Assembly: GCA_021397845.1 (NCBI GenBank) | Contig: JAHSVC010000034.1 | Location: 248,001 to 312,000 of the forward strand | Reading direction: 5' to 3' | DNA from: Areca catechu | Taxonomy: Eukaryota; Streptophyta; Magnoliopsida; Arecales; Arecaceae | DNA length: 64,000 nt | Shown here: one piece after another, positions 43,500-55,519 of the stretch | Position numbering within the stretch: position 1 is the stretch's first letter | Layout: each line of letters opens with the position of its first letter | Notes under the pieces: generated by a model | Seen by the model: the letters and a program-made list of their open reading frames with translations, nothing else | Database searches by the model: none | What the model was told of the DNA's origin: nothing | Program-made: the position numbers and the translations under genes

Positions 43500-44045
43500 C
43501 ATTCAACCGGCTTCGAGCTGACCTAAGCTCGAAAACTCTCGAAGTTTAGCACTCTAAGCCCAGAAATACTCGAAGCTCATTACCTTAAGCCCGAAAACTC
43601 TTGAAGCCTGGCACTCTAAGCCTGAAAACTCCAGAAGCCTGACACTCTAGGCCCAGAAACTCCCGAAGTTTGGCACCTTAAGCCCAAAAACTCTCGAAGC
43701 CCGGCACTCTAAGCCCGAAAACTCCCGCCCGGCACCTTAAGCTCGAAAACTCTCGAAGCCCGGCACTCTAAGCCTGAAAACTCTTAAAGCTGGTACTCTA
43801 TGCCTGGAAACTCCTGAAGCCTGACACTCTAAGCTTAGAAGCTTCCAAAGCTTGGCACTCTAAGCCCGGAAACTCTCGAAGCCTGGCATTCTAAGCCCGG
43901 AAACTCCCGAAGCTTGCACCTTAAGCTCAGAAACTCCCGAAGCCTGGCACTCTAAGTCCAGAAACTCCCAAAGCCTGGTACTCTAATTACAAAAATCCTG
44001 AAGCTTGGCACTCTAAGCTCGGATACTTACGAAGCCTGGCACTCA
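43500..44045 (+). repeat. Minisatellite of about 30 bp (ctcgaagcccggcactctaagcccgaaaa)
   Basis: About 17 copies of units such as 'ctcccgaagcctggcactct' plus 'aagcccgaaaa'. This is the third array of element D. Confidence 0.9.
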
Positions 44046-44159
44046 GAACTAGAAGCTCCGCTGGCCTCCCAACTCCAGTCACCTTGCCCATAGTCTGAAG
44101 ATGTCCGCCAGGAAACCCCAGAAGTCCCGGCCATCTACCGCCCAACTTGCAACTTGGCA

Positions 44160-44940
44160 CACCCAGCCTCTGGTGCCAGGCCCCTTGGCATCCTTCATCA
44201 GGCTTCTCAGCCTCCTTCACCAGTTCCTCAGCCTCCGGTGCCAGGCCTCTCGATCTCCTTCATCATGCTCCTCAGCCTCCAGTGTCAGGCCCCTTGGCCT
44301 CCTTCTTCAGGCTTCTTAGCCTCCTCCATCAAGCTCCTCAACCTTCGGCATCAGGCCTCTCAGCCTCTTTCACCAGGCTCCTCAGCCTCCAGTGCCAGGC
44401 CCCTCAGCCTCCTCCACCAGACTCCTCAGCCTCCGGTGCCAGGCCCCTCGGCCTCCTACATTAGGCTCCTCAACCTCCGGTATCAAGCCTCTTAGCCTCC
44501 TTCACTAGGCTCCTCAACCTTTGGTGCCAGACACCTCAGCCTCCTCCATCTGGCTTCTCGACCTCCTTCACCAAGCTCCTCAGCCTTCGGTGCCTAGCCC
44601 CTTGGCCTCCTTCACCAGGCTCCTCAGCCTCTGATGCTAGGCCCCTCAGCCTCCTTCATCAGGCTTCTCAGCCTCCTCCATCAGGCCTCTCGGCCTCCTT
44701 CAATAGGCTTCTCAGCCTCTGGTGCCAGGCCCCTCGACCTCCTCCATCAGTCTTCTTGACCTCTGGTGACAAGCCCCTCGGCCTCCTCCACCAAACTCCT
44801 CAACCTTCGGTACCAGGCCCCTTGGCCTCCTCCATCAGGCTCCTCGACCTCCGATGCCATGCCCCTTGGCCTCCTCCCTCATCAGGCCCCTTGGCCTCCT
44901 TTATCAAGCTCCTCAACCTCCAGCATCATCATCCTGCGAG
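44160..44940 (+). repeat. CT-rich minisatellite (caggctcctcagcctccggtgc)
   Basis: Units of about 22 and 45 bp built of 'caggcctctcggcctccttc' and 'aggctcctcagcctccggtg'. Long open frames arise (for example 44154-44495), but they only read the repeat. This is the fourth array of element D. Confidence 0.9.
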
Positions 44941-46130
44941 AGCCGAAGGTCTGGAATAGACTTAAGATGGCCCCGAGCACATACCTCCCTGATTGCTGAA
45001 GACTAATGAAGGGAAGAGAAAATGGAGACACACCAGATGACAGAAGAGAAGATTTTTTTTCATTTGATTAAAGTCTCTTACATCAAAGGAGATCCCTCGA
45101 CAAGCCAGGAGATCTCTCAAAGGGCAGATTACAAGCAGAGAGAAAGGGAAGCTCGGACCAATGAACAGGCTCTCCCCCCCGATGACGACCTCTACCTTCA
45201 GAAGTATACTGGCCTTCGCTGCTATGGCAGATGCCTTTCCTCAGGTATTTGCTCGCCTTTGCTAAGGAAAAAGCATCCCTCCACCACCACCTCTACCGTG
45301 CCTTCCTTGGAACTCACCAATCCATGATTCCAAGAGCAGCTGTAGCGATGCCCGTTAGGCTCCCTTCATAGCACCATAGTAGCTATGGCCACCTTCACGA
45401 TGACCACCACCCAGGTCATCGTTGCATCATCAAGGACCTCCGATCTTGAGGGGAGGCACGAGCAGCCTCTTTCTCCCTCTTCAGCTCTACTACCCCTATT
45501 TTTGAGAGCAGCCTCTTTTTCTCTCCTTCAGGGTCCTCACTGGAGTGAACTTCGAACTCGGTGGATTTCTTCTCCATCCTGAATGTCTACGCCTTAGTAC
45601 CATCCGATCGCCCCTAAAGAAGGTGAAAAGACTCCATGTCCCACTCTACCTCCTCGATCAGGGGACTTGAGTCCATCAGGGGCCCTCCTCTAACATAACC
45701 CGAAGGTGAGGGGAGGGAAGAAGGAAAAAGCTTGGAGAAAGGAGAGGAGTGCACTATGAAATGTTGTGCATTGGTACCCAAAAGAACCCTTAAAAAGGCA
45801 CAGTGGTAGGCCCTTCGTAGTAAAGACCGCCGCGTGCCTTTACTTCATCCTGATGCAGAGCATGTGCCCTTTCGACTCCCTGTCCAACGGGAGGTCACCG
45901 CGTGACCCTTCAGGATGCCCCAGATAGGCCAAGCCCATGGTTGTCGCTTCGATTCAAACAAAACAGTTATGTTGCCTCAGTGGGAAACTGAGCAGAGTGT
46001 CGCCTTGTTAGTACCAGGGGCATGATTTTTGGGCCGCAGGCACCGAGGCATTGATGGCATCGCAGGAACATCCCCCACTTTAGTGGCTCATTACTCCCTT
46101 TGCCCCCAGTGTTGCCACATACTAAAGGCT
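44941..46130 (+). other. 3' internal region of element D without recognised genes
   Basis: Mixed sequence, open frames up to about 100 codons (45022-45327), none with a known domain. A run of 8 T at 45052-45059. It ends at the PPT. Confidence 0.5.
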
Positions 46131-46147
46131 TGGGAGTGGGGGGTATT
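46131..46147 (+). promoter_or_regulatory. Polypurine tract of element D
   Basis: TGGGAGTGGGGGGTATT sits directly against the TGATGTGG start of LTR2, the place where plus-strand DNA synthesis is primed. Confidence 0.8.
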
Positions 46148-47570
46148 TGATGTGGTGACATCCACTGACATGGAGCACACAGGTGGCTACGATGATAGAA
46201 GACTTGCCACCCGGGCATGGTGCCCCAGCCCCATGCTAAGATCGAGTTCATTAGGTGAGCCCCTCATCTGAGGCTGGCTCCCTACCGAGATCAACCCCCA
46301 GCCGAGGCCAGGCTCATTGGGCGAGCCCCCCGTTTGAGGCTGGCTCCCTATCGAGGTCAGCCCCCAACCAAGGTCGGGCTCATTGGGCGAGCCCTCCGTC
46401 TGAGGCTGGCTCCTTGCCAAAGTCAGCCCCCGGCTGAGATCGGGCTCATTGTGTGAACCCCATGTCTGAGGCTGGCTTCTATCGATTTCAGCCCCCAGTC
46501 GAGGCTGGGCTCATTATGTGAGCCCCCCTGTCTGAAGCCCGTTCCCTACCGGGGACGTGTCCGTACCTCAGAGTGGAGCCGCCAATATGGAGTTCTCGCT
46601 AGAGGAACAGATATTTTAATTATGGTGAAGCAAAGCTTGGCTGCTCGTAGCTTTCTACAAGCGATGCTAGAGGTATGACATGGGTGCCCCAAGACCCCAC
46701 GCCTAGCAACGTACTGCCATGTCCACAGTCGCACCACCAATAGCCACCGATGGTCATGGCACAACACTCATTGCTTCCCCAAGAAGAGAATCTGGCCAAG
46801 GCCCCAGGACCTGCAGCCCTAGGCGGTCTCTCCTGAAATAAAAGCGCCCCTCTTATAAGGGGCATCGAAGCCAAGAAGGAGAGGGCTCTCTCTGGCTAGC
46901 TTGTGAGAGAGGGGCTCTCTCTGGCTAGCTCATTGGAGAGGGTATCTCTGTCTGGCTAGCTCACGGAGGAGGGGGCTCTCTAAAGAAAAGGGCTCTCTTT
47001 GAGAAAGGAGGACTTTCTCGACTCGGAGCGCCACTTGAAGGTCCAAGAAAGGGAGGATGGAGTCTCACTCTCTCTCCTCTCTCTCAGAGGTTCCCCCAAG
47101 GCCACAGGGGTTCGACCTGACCTCCGGAGGAAGGTAAGGAAGGTAAGCACGCAGGAAAAAATGAGGGAGAGGTAAGTAGGCAGGCAACCAAGCACCACCG
47201 GGAGATCCACCAGCCCGAGAAGCCTCCTCGCTCTGTGCTCTTGATCCCTCCTCTTTTCTATTTCTTTATATCCTTTTTCTCAAGTCACACCTCCCGGCGG
47301 ATGGGTCCCCCAGCCCACACCATGGAGGTTTTGTCTGTTCTCCTCGATTGTCCTACTAACTTGATCATCGGAGTGTCCTCGCCGGAATCCCCGCCCGGGT
47401 CTCCCTTATCTTGTAGGAAGGAATGAAGAGGGTCGGCACGACCATCAGGGGTAGCCACAAAGTAGGACGGAGTGGATGAGTCCCCGAAAGGCCCATCATA
47501 GTGCTCGATGGCAACGGGAGGATCGCCCGGCATGACCAAGCTACAGGTGGTAGCGATCTTGGCGGCAACA
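46148..47570 (+). repeat. 3' LTR of element D
   Basis: 1423 bp; pairs with LTR1 but is 296 bp longer because of a 66-bp minisatellite at about 46228-46535. Confidence 0.92.
46228..46535 (+). repeat. 66-bp minisatellite found only in the 3' LTR of D
   Basis: About 4.5 copies of a unit with 'gggctcattgggcgagcccc' and 'gtctgaggctggctccctac'. LTR1 has at most the last partial unit (about 41420-41445). Confidence 0.9.
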
Positions 47571-48260
47571 CCATGCAAGATGAATTAATTCAATTCAAAA
47601 GAAATAAAGTTTGGAAGTTAATTGAAAGGCCTACTAATGTTTCAATAATTGGAACCAAATAGGTTTTTAGAAATAAACTTGATGAAAATAGAGTAGTAAC
47701 TAGAAATAGCTAGATTGGTAGCAGAAGGTTATAATCAAGAAGAGTGTATTGATTTTGATGAAACTTTTGCTCCGGTTGCTAGATTAGAAGCAATTAGGTT
47801 ACTACTTATTTTTGCTTACTTTATGAATTTTAATTATTTTAAATGGTGTTAAAAGTATTTTTAAATAATTTTATTGAAGAAGAAGTGTAAGTTGAATAGC
47901 CCCCTGATTTTGAAAATCATACATATCCTAACCATGTTTTTAAACTTCACAAGGCTTTATATAGTTTAAAACAAGCTCTAAGAGCTTGGTGTGATAGATT
48001 AAGTAAATTTCTACTTGAAAATGGCTTTTTTAGAGGCAATGTAGATACTACACTATTTTTGAAAAAGAAAAATAATGATCTCTTAGTAGTACAAGTTTAT
48101 GTCGATGATATCATTTTTGGTGCTACTAATGAAACACTTTATCAAGAATTTGCCAACTTATGCAGAGAGAGTTTGAGATAAGTATGATGGAAAAACTAAA
48201 CTTCTTCTTCGGACTCCAAATCAAGCAAACTAGAGAAGGGATCTTCATTAACCAAGCAAA
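47571..48260 (+). pseudogene. Copia reverse transcriptase (element H, main part)
   Basis: RT resumes after element D. It carries 'CIDFDETFAPVARLEAIRLL' (about 47745-47805) and the catalytic YVDD at 48098-48109 (VYVDDIIFGATNETL). It then reads MMEKLNFFFGLQIKQTREGI with frame changes. The catalytic Asp pair is intact, but stops and frameshifts (for example near 47850 and 48180) prevent a continuous protein. Confidence 0.85.
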
Positions 48261-49037
48261 ATACACAAAAAGAATCTTAAAAATCTTGGAATGGAGACAA
48301 TCAAGCCATTAGGTACACATATGAGTCATTCTTGCAAACTTGACAAAGATAAATCTGGTAAAATGTTGATCAAAATTATTTAGGGGTATCATTAGTTCAT
48401 TATTATACTTAACTGCAAGTAGGCCAGATATTATGTTTAGCATATGTATGTGTGCTAGATATCAGTCTACTCCTAAAGAAACTCATTTATTGGCTATTAA
48501 AACATACTAGATATTTATCTAGCACAATAGATATTGGACTATGGTATTCTAGAGATTCATCAATAGAATTGATTACTTAATTTTGATATTGACTTTGCTG
48601 GTTGTAAACTAGATAGAAAAGTACTAGTGGAACCTATCAATTTCTTGGAGTTAATTTGATTTCATGGTTTAGCAAGAAATAAATTTTAGTTAACTTTATC
48701 TATGGCAGAAGTCGAATATATAGCAGCTAGAATTTGTTGTACTCAAATCTTATGGATCAACAACAACTCGATCACTTTGGCATTAAGTTAAATAAAACTC
48801 CCATAGGATGTGATAACATAAGTGCAATCAATTTAACTAAAAATCCAGTTCAACACTCAAGAAGCAAACACATTGAAATAAGACATCATTTCATAAGAGA
48901 CCATATACAAAATGATGTGTAATGCTTGATTTTGTATGCACTAATAGGTATTTTGCAGACATTTTTACTAAGCCCCTTAGCAAAGATAAGTTCTGCATGA
49001 TTAGGACAGAATTAGGCATTATTGATCCTTTTGATTG
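48261..49037 (+). pseudogene. Copia RNase H and pol end (element H)
   Basis: 'SRPDIMFSICMCARYQSTPKETH' (about 48418-48486) marks the RT-RH junction. The frame 48734-48922 has GCDNISAINLTKNPVQHSRS and KHIEIRHHFIRDH, the RNase H C-terminal block. Then come ADIFTKPLSKDKF and a TGA at about 49035. The middle of RNase H is badly frameshifted. Confidence 0.85.
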
Positions 49038-49452
49038 AAACTCTTTCAAACACTTCATTGAATTCTTTCAAAAGTTCCAAATCCTCTCAAATATCACTTG
49101 CTATAATCCCTAGACACCCCCCTTTAATTTTATTGATTTATTGAATTTTTTTCTAATTTTGTTTTAATTTTTGACCAAGTATCAACATTGAGATTTGCCC
49201 AAGTGTCGATTCATCGAAGTGTCAACACTTGAGCAAATCACAAGTGTCGACTCATGACCGGATGACCAATTTTTCTAGAGCATCACCGAGCAATCTTTTT
49301 CCATTTATTTTTCAATCTTCTCTCTCCTAAGTGGTCTCTAACCTCTCCCGTCATCCTCCAACATTGATTTTCCAACCCTATCCTTCCTTTTTTTAGCAAA
49401 ATCCTTCTTCTCTCCTCCACCATCTCGACCGTCCCTTATTATCTCAGTGGCC
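49038..49452 (+). other. Spacer between pol and the 3' ORF of element H
   Basis: AT-rich, non-coding. It includes 49196-49256, where 'aagtgtcgattcat' and 'caagtgtcgactcatg' repeat the GTCGAC words of the LTRs. Confidence 0.6.
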
Positions 49453-50409
49453 ATGGGTCCAAGTAGGTGGCTTTTTGAAAGAAAAGGTCTATATTTGTGC
49501 ATGGAGAACCAAGCACAGGGAAAAAAAGATCGAAGGCATGACTTGATCCAGCTAGACAGCAAGATTAGCCCGAGGTTCAGTCGGCTGTGAGAGCATCCCC
49601 TCTGTAGCCTTACCCTATAGGTCAAAATGATGGCAAGGAAGGTCATCACCTACGGCAGGTGGATAGATCTGCCATTTTTGGACTTTGAGGGTTTCATGAT
49701 TGGTGATCTGGTGAGAGCTGCGGGACTGGTCCCCTTCTGCACCATGAGAGCGATACTACCTACATCTGATAAGGGAGTTTTTTGGTAGTATGGCCACAGA
49801 TGGGATCATTTGGACTGCTTAAGTCAAGGGTGTACAATCCCAGTTACTCTAGAGACACTCAGTAGGGTATAAGAGATTCCTCAGCATGGACTCGTGGCTA
49901 GCTATGTGACAGACAAGACGTAGCTTAGAGATGCATTTTGGAGCGGGATGACATCAGAGGTATATCTACTATTTTTGTGAGTCAGCTGTCTGTGGTGATG
50001 AGACTCCTACACCATATTATTGCTCGCATTCTTCTTTCGAAGATAGGTCATTTTGATTTCACCACTGAGCGAGAGCTTGTCTTGATGGTGCTCTGACCCA
50101 GAGGATAGCCATCAACCTTCCAGTGCTGATGGTTCATTAGATGGGTGAGGTGCACCTAGAGGAGGTTGTGTTTACCATACGAGATGGGATTGACTCATAT
50201 TTTTCATGCTTTTGGGATATCTTTGGAGGGCGAGGCCTCCAAAGAGATATTGCACACTAATACTTATGCCGAGAAGTCATTACATTGGATGGGATACAGG
50301 AAGGTGGGAGGTAGATGGATGAGGAGAGAGTCAGGCTAGGATCCTGATTAGGAGGATGAGATTCGGGTAGCAGAGGTTGGACCTTCTACACATGCTCCTC
50401 AGATGACTC
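49453..50409 (+). pseudogene. 3' env-like / putative plant transposon protein ORF of element H, first part
   Basis: A candidate start is ATG 49453 or 49630. The latter opens MARKVITYGRWIDLPFLDFE, then GFMIGDLVRAAGLVPF. Later come LLHHIIARI..SKIGHFDFTTERELVLM-like sequence (about 50005-50090), an 'INLPVLM' block (about 50115) and SLHWMGYRKVGGRW-like sequence (about 50275-50320). This layout resembles the env-like ORF of Sireviruses and the 'putative plant transposon protein' domain (PF20167, by memory). I cannot choose between them. No signal peptide or clear membrane segment was seen. It has stops and frameshifts, and is cut by element C at 50410; it continues at 60547. Confidence 0.6.
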
Positions 50410-52747
50410 TGAAAGAAAATGATGCAGGTGGTTTGACATGATCCTACACTAGGCATGCAAACAGCTGCGGGAGCAGAATGGATTTTAAAACAATTTTAAA
50501 ATCCGTGCAGCGAAAATCTGCTCTGCCCAGAAACTAATCTAATTCTAGTTGCAAATAGGCATGTATGATGATATAAAATATTTGCAAAATATTTGAATTA
50601 AAAATTCTATTCATGCATGATTAAAAAACAATTTTTTCATACCTTATTCTGGCTGGAATAACTCTGGGATAAAGCTGGAATAGGCTGGAATAGCTGGAAT
50701 AAAACTATTCCAGCCTTCTTCTTCCTTGGGCTGAAAACAAACTCTATTTTTCACTCGAAAAACGGCATCGGAACACCACCTTCCGGACCTCCATTTGCTC
50801 CCAAATTTCAGCAACAGCAACTTGGACAAGAGGTCTTCGATCTCCAATCAAAAGCTACAAGAAAATGTTAGCCAAAAAAATGTAAAAATCCGCCAAATTC
50901 TGCTGCCATATTTTCTACAGCAAAATAGGACAGCAGACTTCAGCTTCGCGTTAGGAGCAGCTGCAGGTGATCCGGCTCGCGTGGCTTGCTCCCAGGAGTA
51001 GACGTATACTCCCTCTAGAGGGGAGACTCGCCGGGGGCTCTCCGATCCCTCTCCACATGCGGTGCTAGCCGTTGGAAGATGATACATGGTCAAAGTGGAC
51101 TGCAGCAATACTCCTTTGCTGCAGTGCTGGTTTGAGCACAATATAGAAGAAGGAATTAGCCCTTGTTCCTCTCTCTCACACACCCTAAAACCCAGCTTTA
51201 AGTGCACTCTAAATGGGAGAATGGATCAAGCCTCAAAGCCTCTCAAACGGAAGAACACTTGGGGTGTTCTTTCTCTTCTCACGGTGAAAGAACCCGCCCT
51301 TGAAACAGGGCTTGCTGGGGTTTCAATAAGGCAACAATGAGGAAGAGGAAAAGGCTGGGAAATGAAGAGGTCTCGGCTGCATTACACCCATTAAACCAGG
51401 CAGTAAAATGAGAGTAAAGCTGACGGGTGGAGGGAGGAGAAAAGGCGCCCATTGGCATTTAACTAGTGGGATGCATGGACTTCATCGTCTCTCTCTTCGT
51501 TTCTTCAGCCAGCACATGTAAACGAAACCATTTACATGGTGAAATAAAACACCGTTCAAAACCGGTTCAAGAAAAAAAAAAAAAAGGTTCAATCCCATTA
51601 AAAACCACGGTGGTTCAATCCAATTGAACCGGTCTGAGCCTAAAAAATTGGTTCAATTGGTTCACAACCATTGGAGGCCGAAACGAACTCTGAATCAATT
51701 CAAAACTGATTCAGAAAAATCCTGGCGCAGTCCTGGTCAACCCGAAATAATTTTCGGTTGACACAGATAAGGGCAAGATAGGGAAAAGAGTGCTCAAAAT
51801 AAATACCGTGACCATAAAACCGAGATGATTCCTAATCGTAATCGGTATCCGATCAGAGAGTAATCCTCTGTGGCGAGTGACCTCATAGGTTCGAACCTAA
51901 ATGGTAGCACTAGAACAATTCTAGTACCAGCACAGGAAACCATCTAGCAATGGGTCCCGGCGTCCGGATAGGTCGAAGATGCTGGAGCAAACTATCGAAC
52001 CTCTGGCATATGGTACCGTATAATTCATCCCTTTGACCTCTAATGCTCAGGACGACTGAGATTGGGCTGCCAACCCAGACAGAGTCAATCTACTACGTGT
52101 CTTAACCTCGCAAGCCCAGTGACTCTTCACTAGGACTACCCCGACCGAGGATTTGCTAAATTGAGATACTGCGAGACATTCAATCCAAACTGTTTGGACA
52201 GGTCAATTCCATCTTGGTCCATCACTGCTCCACAAGTACTTGCCTGTACCCAGAAACCTTCCATCATCGGATTAAAAATCCGGGTAATCTGGCACCAAAG
52301 CACAGGGAGTTGCTTGCAAGCTAGGTCAGAGGGACACATATACCCATATCCAATCGTGAGTATCCCTTTGGCAGAAAGGGGCTGCACGGAGTCACGTTCA
52401 ATAAGATATCACATATCCCACTTGCAGATCACATCAGTGTCACCACACTCATTTGGTCAAGAGGACACCAAACGATGTGAACTACAACAACCTATACTTG
52501 ATATATTGCCATCCAATACAATATATCCTTTGGTTGTGAACAGGGTTTAAGGACCACTCGATACATCCTCTCTGTATCAAGTCAGGTGTAGTCCTAAGGA
52601 CTTCATCACATGGAAAGAGTTCATTTCAGGAAATATAAAATGTGATGAGCTGCCAAAAAAATATTTTATTAATTCAAAGAAAGAGTACAATACTAAGCTC
52701 AACCGCCTACAACCCAGGTGATTGGCTTTGGGACACAATTCCCAACA
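50410..52747 (-). repeat. 3' LTR of element C
   Basis: 2338 bp, pairing with 58213-60541 throughout. Differences are scattered substitutions and small indels. Confidence 0.95.
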
Positions 52748-52760
52748 ACTCCCACTTGTA
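52748..52760 (-). promoter_or_regulatory. Polypurine tract of element C
   Basis: The minus strand reads TACAAGTGGGAGT against the LTR start TGTTGGG, the usual Copia PPT position and form. Confidence 0.85.
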
Positions 52761-52766
52761 CTAAAG

Positions 52767-53363
52767 TCAATCAGAAGAGTATCTAATACCCATTTCCCAT
52801 TTACAATAGTCGAACTCTTTTATTCCGAGGGCTTTAGTGAAGGGGTCGGCCAGATTTTCTTTTTCATCGATCTTCAGAAGATTGATGTCACCTCGTTCCA
52901 CGATCTCTCGTACGAGGTGGTATCGCCGCAATATGTGCTTGGTGCGGTGATGAGCTTTAGGCTCTTTAGCTTGAGCAATGGCTCCAGTGCTGTCACAATA
53001 CACCGGAACAGGACCATCTAGGGAAGGTGCCACCCCTAGCTCTCCAAGGAACTTCCGCAACCACACAGCTTCCTTTGATGCATCTGATGTTGCAATGTAT
53101 TCTGCTTCTAATACCGAGTCTGCAAAAGTTGCCTGCTTGGAACTTTTCCAGCAGATCGCTCCTCCATTCAGGGTAAATACAAACCCTGACACACTCTTGC
53201 TATCATCTCTATCCGATTGGAAACTGGAGTCAGAGTACCCCACAAGTTTCAAGTCAGGTTCTCCATAAATCAGCCATTGATCTTTAGTATTTCTCAAATA
53301 CATAAGGATGGACTTAACCACCTTCCAATGGGCCTCACCTGGGTCAGACTGGTATCTGCTCAC
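52767..53363 (-). CDS. Copia RNase H and pol C-terminus (element C)
   Basis: An open frame of 198 codons. The RT-RH junction YQSDPGEAHWKVVKSILMYL is followed by LVGYSDSSFQSDRDDSKSVS (first catalytic Asp in GYSDSS), then EAEYIATSDASKEAVWLRKF (Glu) and PVYCDSTGAIAQAKEPKAHH (second Asp). The KHILRRYHLVRE block and the ADPFTKAL end follow. All RNase H catalytic residues are visible. This is a segment of one polyprotein, not a separate gene, so its first ATG is not a true start. Confidence 0.9.
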   Translation of the reverse strand: MSRYQSDPGEAHWKVVKSILMYLRNTKDQWLIYGEPDLKLVGYSDSSFQSDRDDSKSVSGFVFTLNGGAICWKSSKQATFADSVLEAEYIATSDASKEAVWLRKFLGELGVAPSLDGPVPVYCDSTGAIAQAKEPKAHHRTKHILRRYHLVREIVERGDINLLKIDEKENLADPFTKALGIKEFDYCKWEMGIRYSSD

Positions 53364-54310
53364 TACTCTCCTAGTGAGTATGCCACGTCTAGTCTAGTAC
53401 AAGTCATAGCATACATGATAGAGCCTACTGCAGAAGCATAAGGTACTCTACTCATGCGCTCTCTTTCCTCAGGAATTGTCGCACAATCCTTCTTGGAAAA
53501 AGTAATTCCAGAACCTATTGGGAGATAGCCTTTCTTGGAATTTTCCATGCTGAACCGTTTTAGCACGGTGTCAATGTACATAGACTAGGACAATCCCAAA
53601 AGCTTCTTAGATCTATCTCTATAGATATTCATACCTAGTATGTAAGAAGCTTCATCCAAGTCCTTCATGGAGAACTGAGATGATAACCAGACCTTTATTC
53701 CTTGTAATGCTGTGACATCATTCCCGATTAAGAGAATGTCGTCAACATACAGTACTAGGAATACAATCACAGAACCATTAACCCATTTATAGATGCATGG
53801 TTCTTCTCCGTTCCTAACGAAGCCATATGATTTGATACACCTATCAAATCATAAGTTCCAACTTCAAGACGCTTGCTTGAGTCCATAGATGGACCTCTGC
53901 AACTTACATACTTTTCATTCATCTGTGGATGTGAACCCTTCAGGCTGTATCATATACACCTCCTCTTCCAGCTCCCCATTAAGGAAAGCGGTTCGGACAT
54001 CCATCTGCCAGATCTCGTAATTAAAATATGCTGCCAAAGCAAGCATGATCCGAATGGACTTGAGCATTGCCACAGGGGAGAAAGTCTCGTCATAATCGAT
54101 ACCATATCGCTGACGATACCCCTTGGCAATCAGACGGGCTTTATAGGTCTCTACCTTCCCATCTGCGCCCCTTTTCCTCTTGAAGATCCATTTACACCCG
54201 ATGGGTTTTATTCCTTCAGGCGAATCAACCAACATCCAAACATTGTTGATTTCCATGGACTCCATTTTGGATCGCATGGATCCAAGCCATGCCTCAAGTC
54301 TGATCTCTGA
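53364..54310 (-). pseudogene. Copia reverse transcriptase (element C)
   Basis: The N-terminal half at 53915-54277 runs from EINNVWMLVDSPEGIKPIGC through YGIDYDETFSPVAMLKSIRI to the 'DVRTAFLNGELEEEVYM' block. The catalytic YVDD lies at 53738-53749 (LVLYVDDILLIGND), followed by MKDLDEASYILGMNIYRD. The frame changes around 53780-53910 and an in-frame stop appears near 53586. All key motifs are present. Confidence 0.9.
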
Positions 54311-54609
54311 AGTGCATCCATATAGGTGATCGGATCCTCATTGTTCTCATCGAGCTTAATGGGATCGCCGTCCCGGACCAAGAAACCGTAGTATCTGTCC
54401 GGCTGACGCGGTATTCTACCGGATCTTCTAATGGGTTCTGGGTGTGATTCAATCACAGTCGGTTCTACGATGTCCTTAGAGTGTGCAGGTTCTTTTATTG
54501 GCTGAACTTCATCAAGTTCAATCTTAGAGGCTATAGTTCCTTCTCCAAGGAACTCCTTTTCCAAAAAGATAGCTCTAAGAGCAACAAACACCTTTTGTTC
54601 ATTCTCCAA
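54208..54609 (-). pseudogene. INT-RT linker of the element C polyprotein
   Basis: An open frame of 133 codons covering the variable, charged linker between integrase and RT, ending at the RT start. It has no catalytic role. It shows that this copy kept its frame here. Confidence 0.6.
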
Positions 54610-55519
54610 GTAGAAGAAATACCCTTTGGTTTCCTTAGGATAACCAATGAATAAACACCGATCAGACTAGGACCAAGTTTGTCTGAGTCAAAATGCTTTA
54701 CGTAAGCCGGACAACCCCAGACCCGAAGGTGTGAGATTGAGGGTTTACGTCCAGTCCACATCTCATACGGAGTAGAGACAACAGACTTACTTGGAACATC
54801 ATTTAATAAGTAACAGGCAGTTTGAAGCGCATATCCCCAAAAGGATAGCGGCAAAGTTGCAAAACCCATCATGGATCGAACCATGTCCAACAAGGTTCGA
54901 TTCCTCCTTTCGGAAACACCATTCAACTATGGTGTTCCTGGAGGAGTCCACTGAGAGAGAATTCCTTTCTCCTCAAGATATGTCAAAAAAATACCAGATA
55001 AGTATTCACCACCTTAATCAGATCGAAGAGTTTTAATACTTTTTCCAGTTTGCTAGTCTACTTCATTACGGTATCGTTTGAACATTTCAAACGACTCAGA
55101 CTTATGTCTCATTAAAAAGACATAACCGAACCTGGAAAAGTCGTCTGTAAAAGTAATGAAATATTTGTATCCTCCTCTGGCACTAACTGTCATCGGTCCA
55201 CATACATCAGTATGTATTAGACTTAGAAGTTCTGTAGCTCGTTCACCTTTTCCAGTAAAAGGTAACTTGGTCATTTTACCAAGTAAACAGGATTCACAAG
55301 TGGGCAGTGATCAGAATCACTAACCTCGAGGAGTCCATCTCCTCGCATCTTGTTTATCCTATTTTGGTTAATATGACCTAGCCTACAGTGCCAAAGATAC
55401 AAATCGTTGACATTATCTAATCTTGGGCGTTTGCTAGAAGTGTACATTACACTAACAGGCCTTGATAGTACGTATATGCCATTATTTAATCTAGCTTTCA
55501 TTATAATAGAGTTATTCAA
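54531..55519 (-). pseudogene. Copia integrase (element C)
   Basis: The GAG-pre-integrase/HHCC block is at 55271-55519 (LYLWHCRLGHINQNRINKM). The core then has LIHTDVCGPM (Asp), ITFTDDFSRFGYVFLM, and NGVSERRNRTLLDMVRSMMG (Glu) at 54850-54926. The FWGYALQTACYLLNDVPSKS and LRVWGCPAYVKHF blocks complete it. The second catalytic Asp should be near 54970-55010. That stretch is shifted and contains a stop. The frame breaks at 55270 and about 55050. Confidence 0.88.

Larger units (their letters stand above)
41334..47570 (+). mobile_element. Element D: large non-coding LTR element built of tandem arrays
   Basis: LTR1 41334-42460 and LTR2 46148-47570 both begin TGATGTG.TGACATCC and end GGCAA(T/C)A. 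The target duplication is CAATG (41329-41333) against CCATG (47571-47575). A TGGCG-type PBS and a PPT (46131-46147, GGGAGTGGGGGG) are present. The interior (42461-46130) has four tandem arrays and no gag or pol motif in any frame, so D is a LARD-type element that must use enzymes of another element. The PBS type suggests a Ty3/Tat helper. Confidence 0.9.

Noticed and set aside
44147..44999. Long Pro/Ser/Leu-rich frames over the CT-rich minisatellite of element D
   Set aside because: Three overlapping frames are open together and simply read the repeat; they lie in a non-coding element with no gag or pol.
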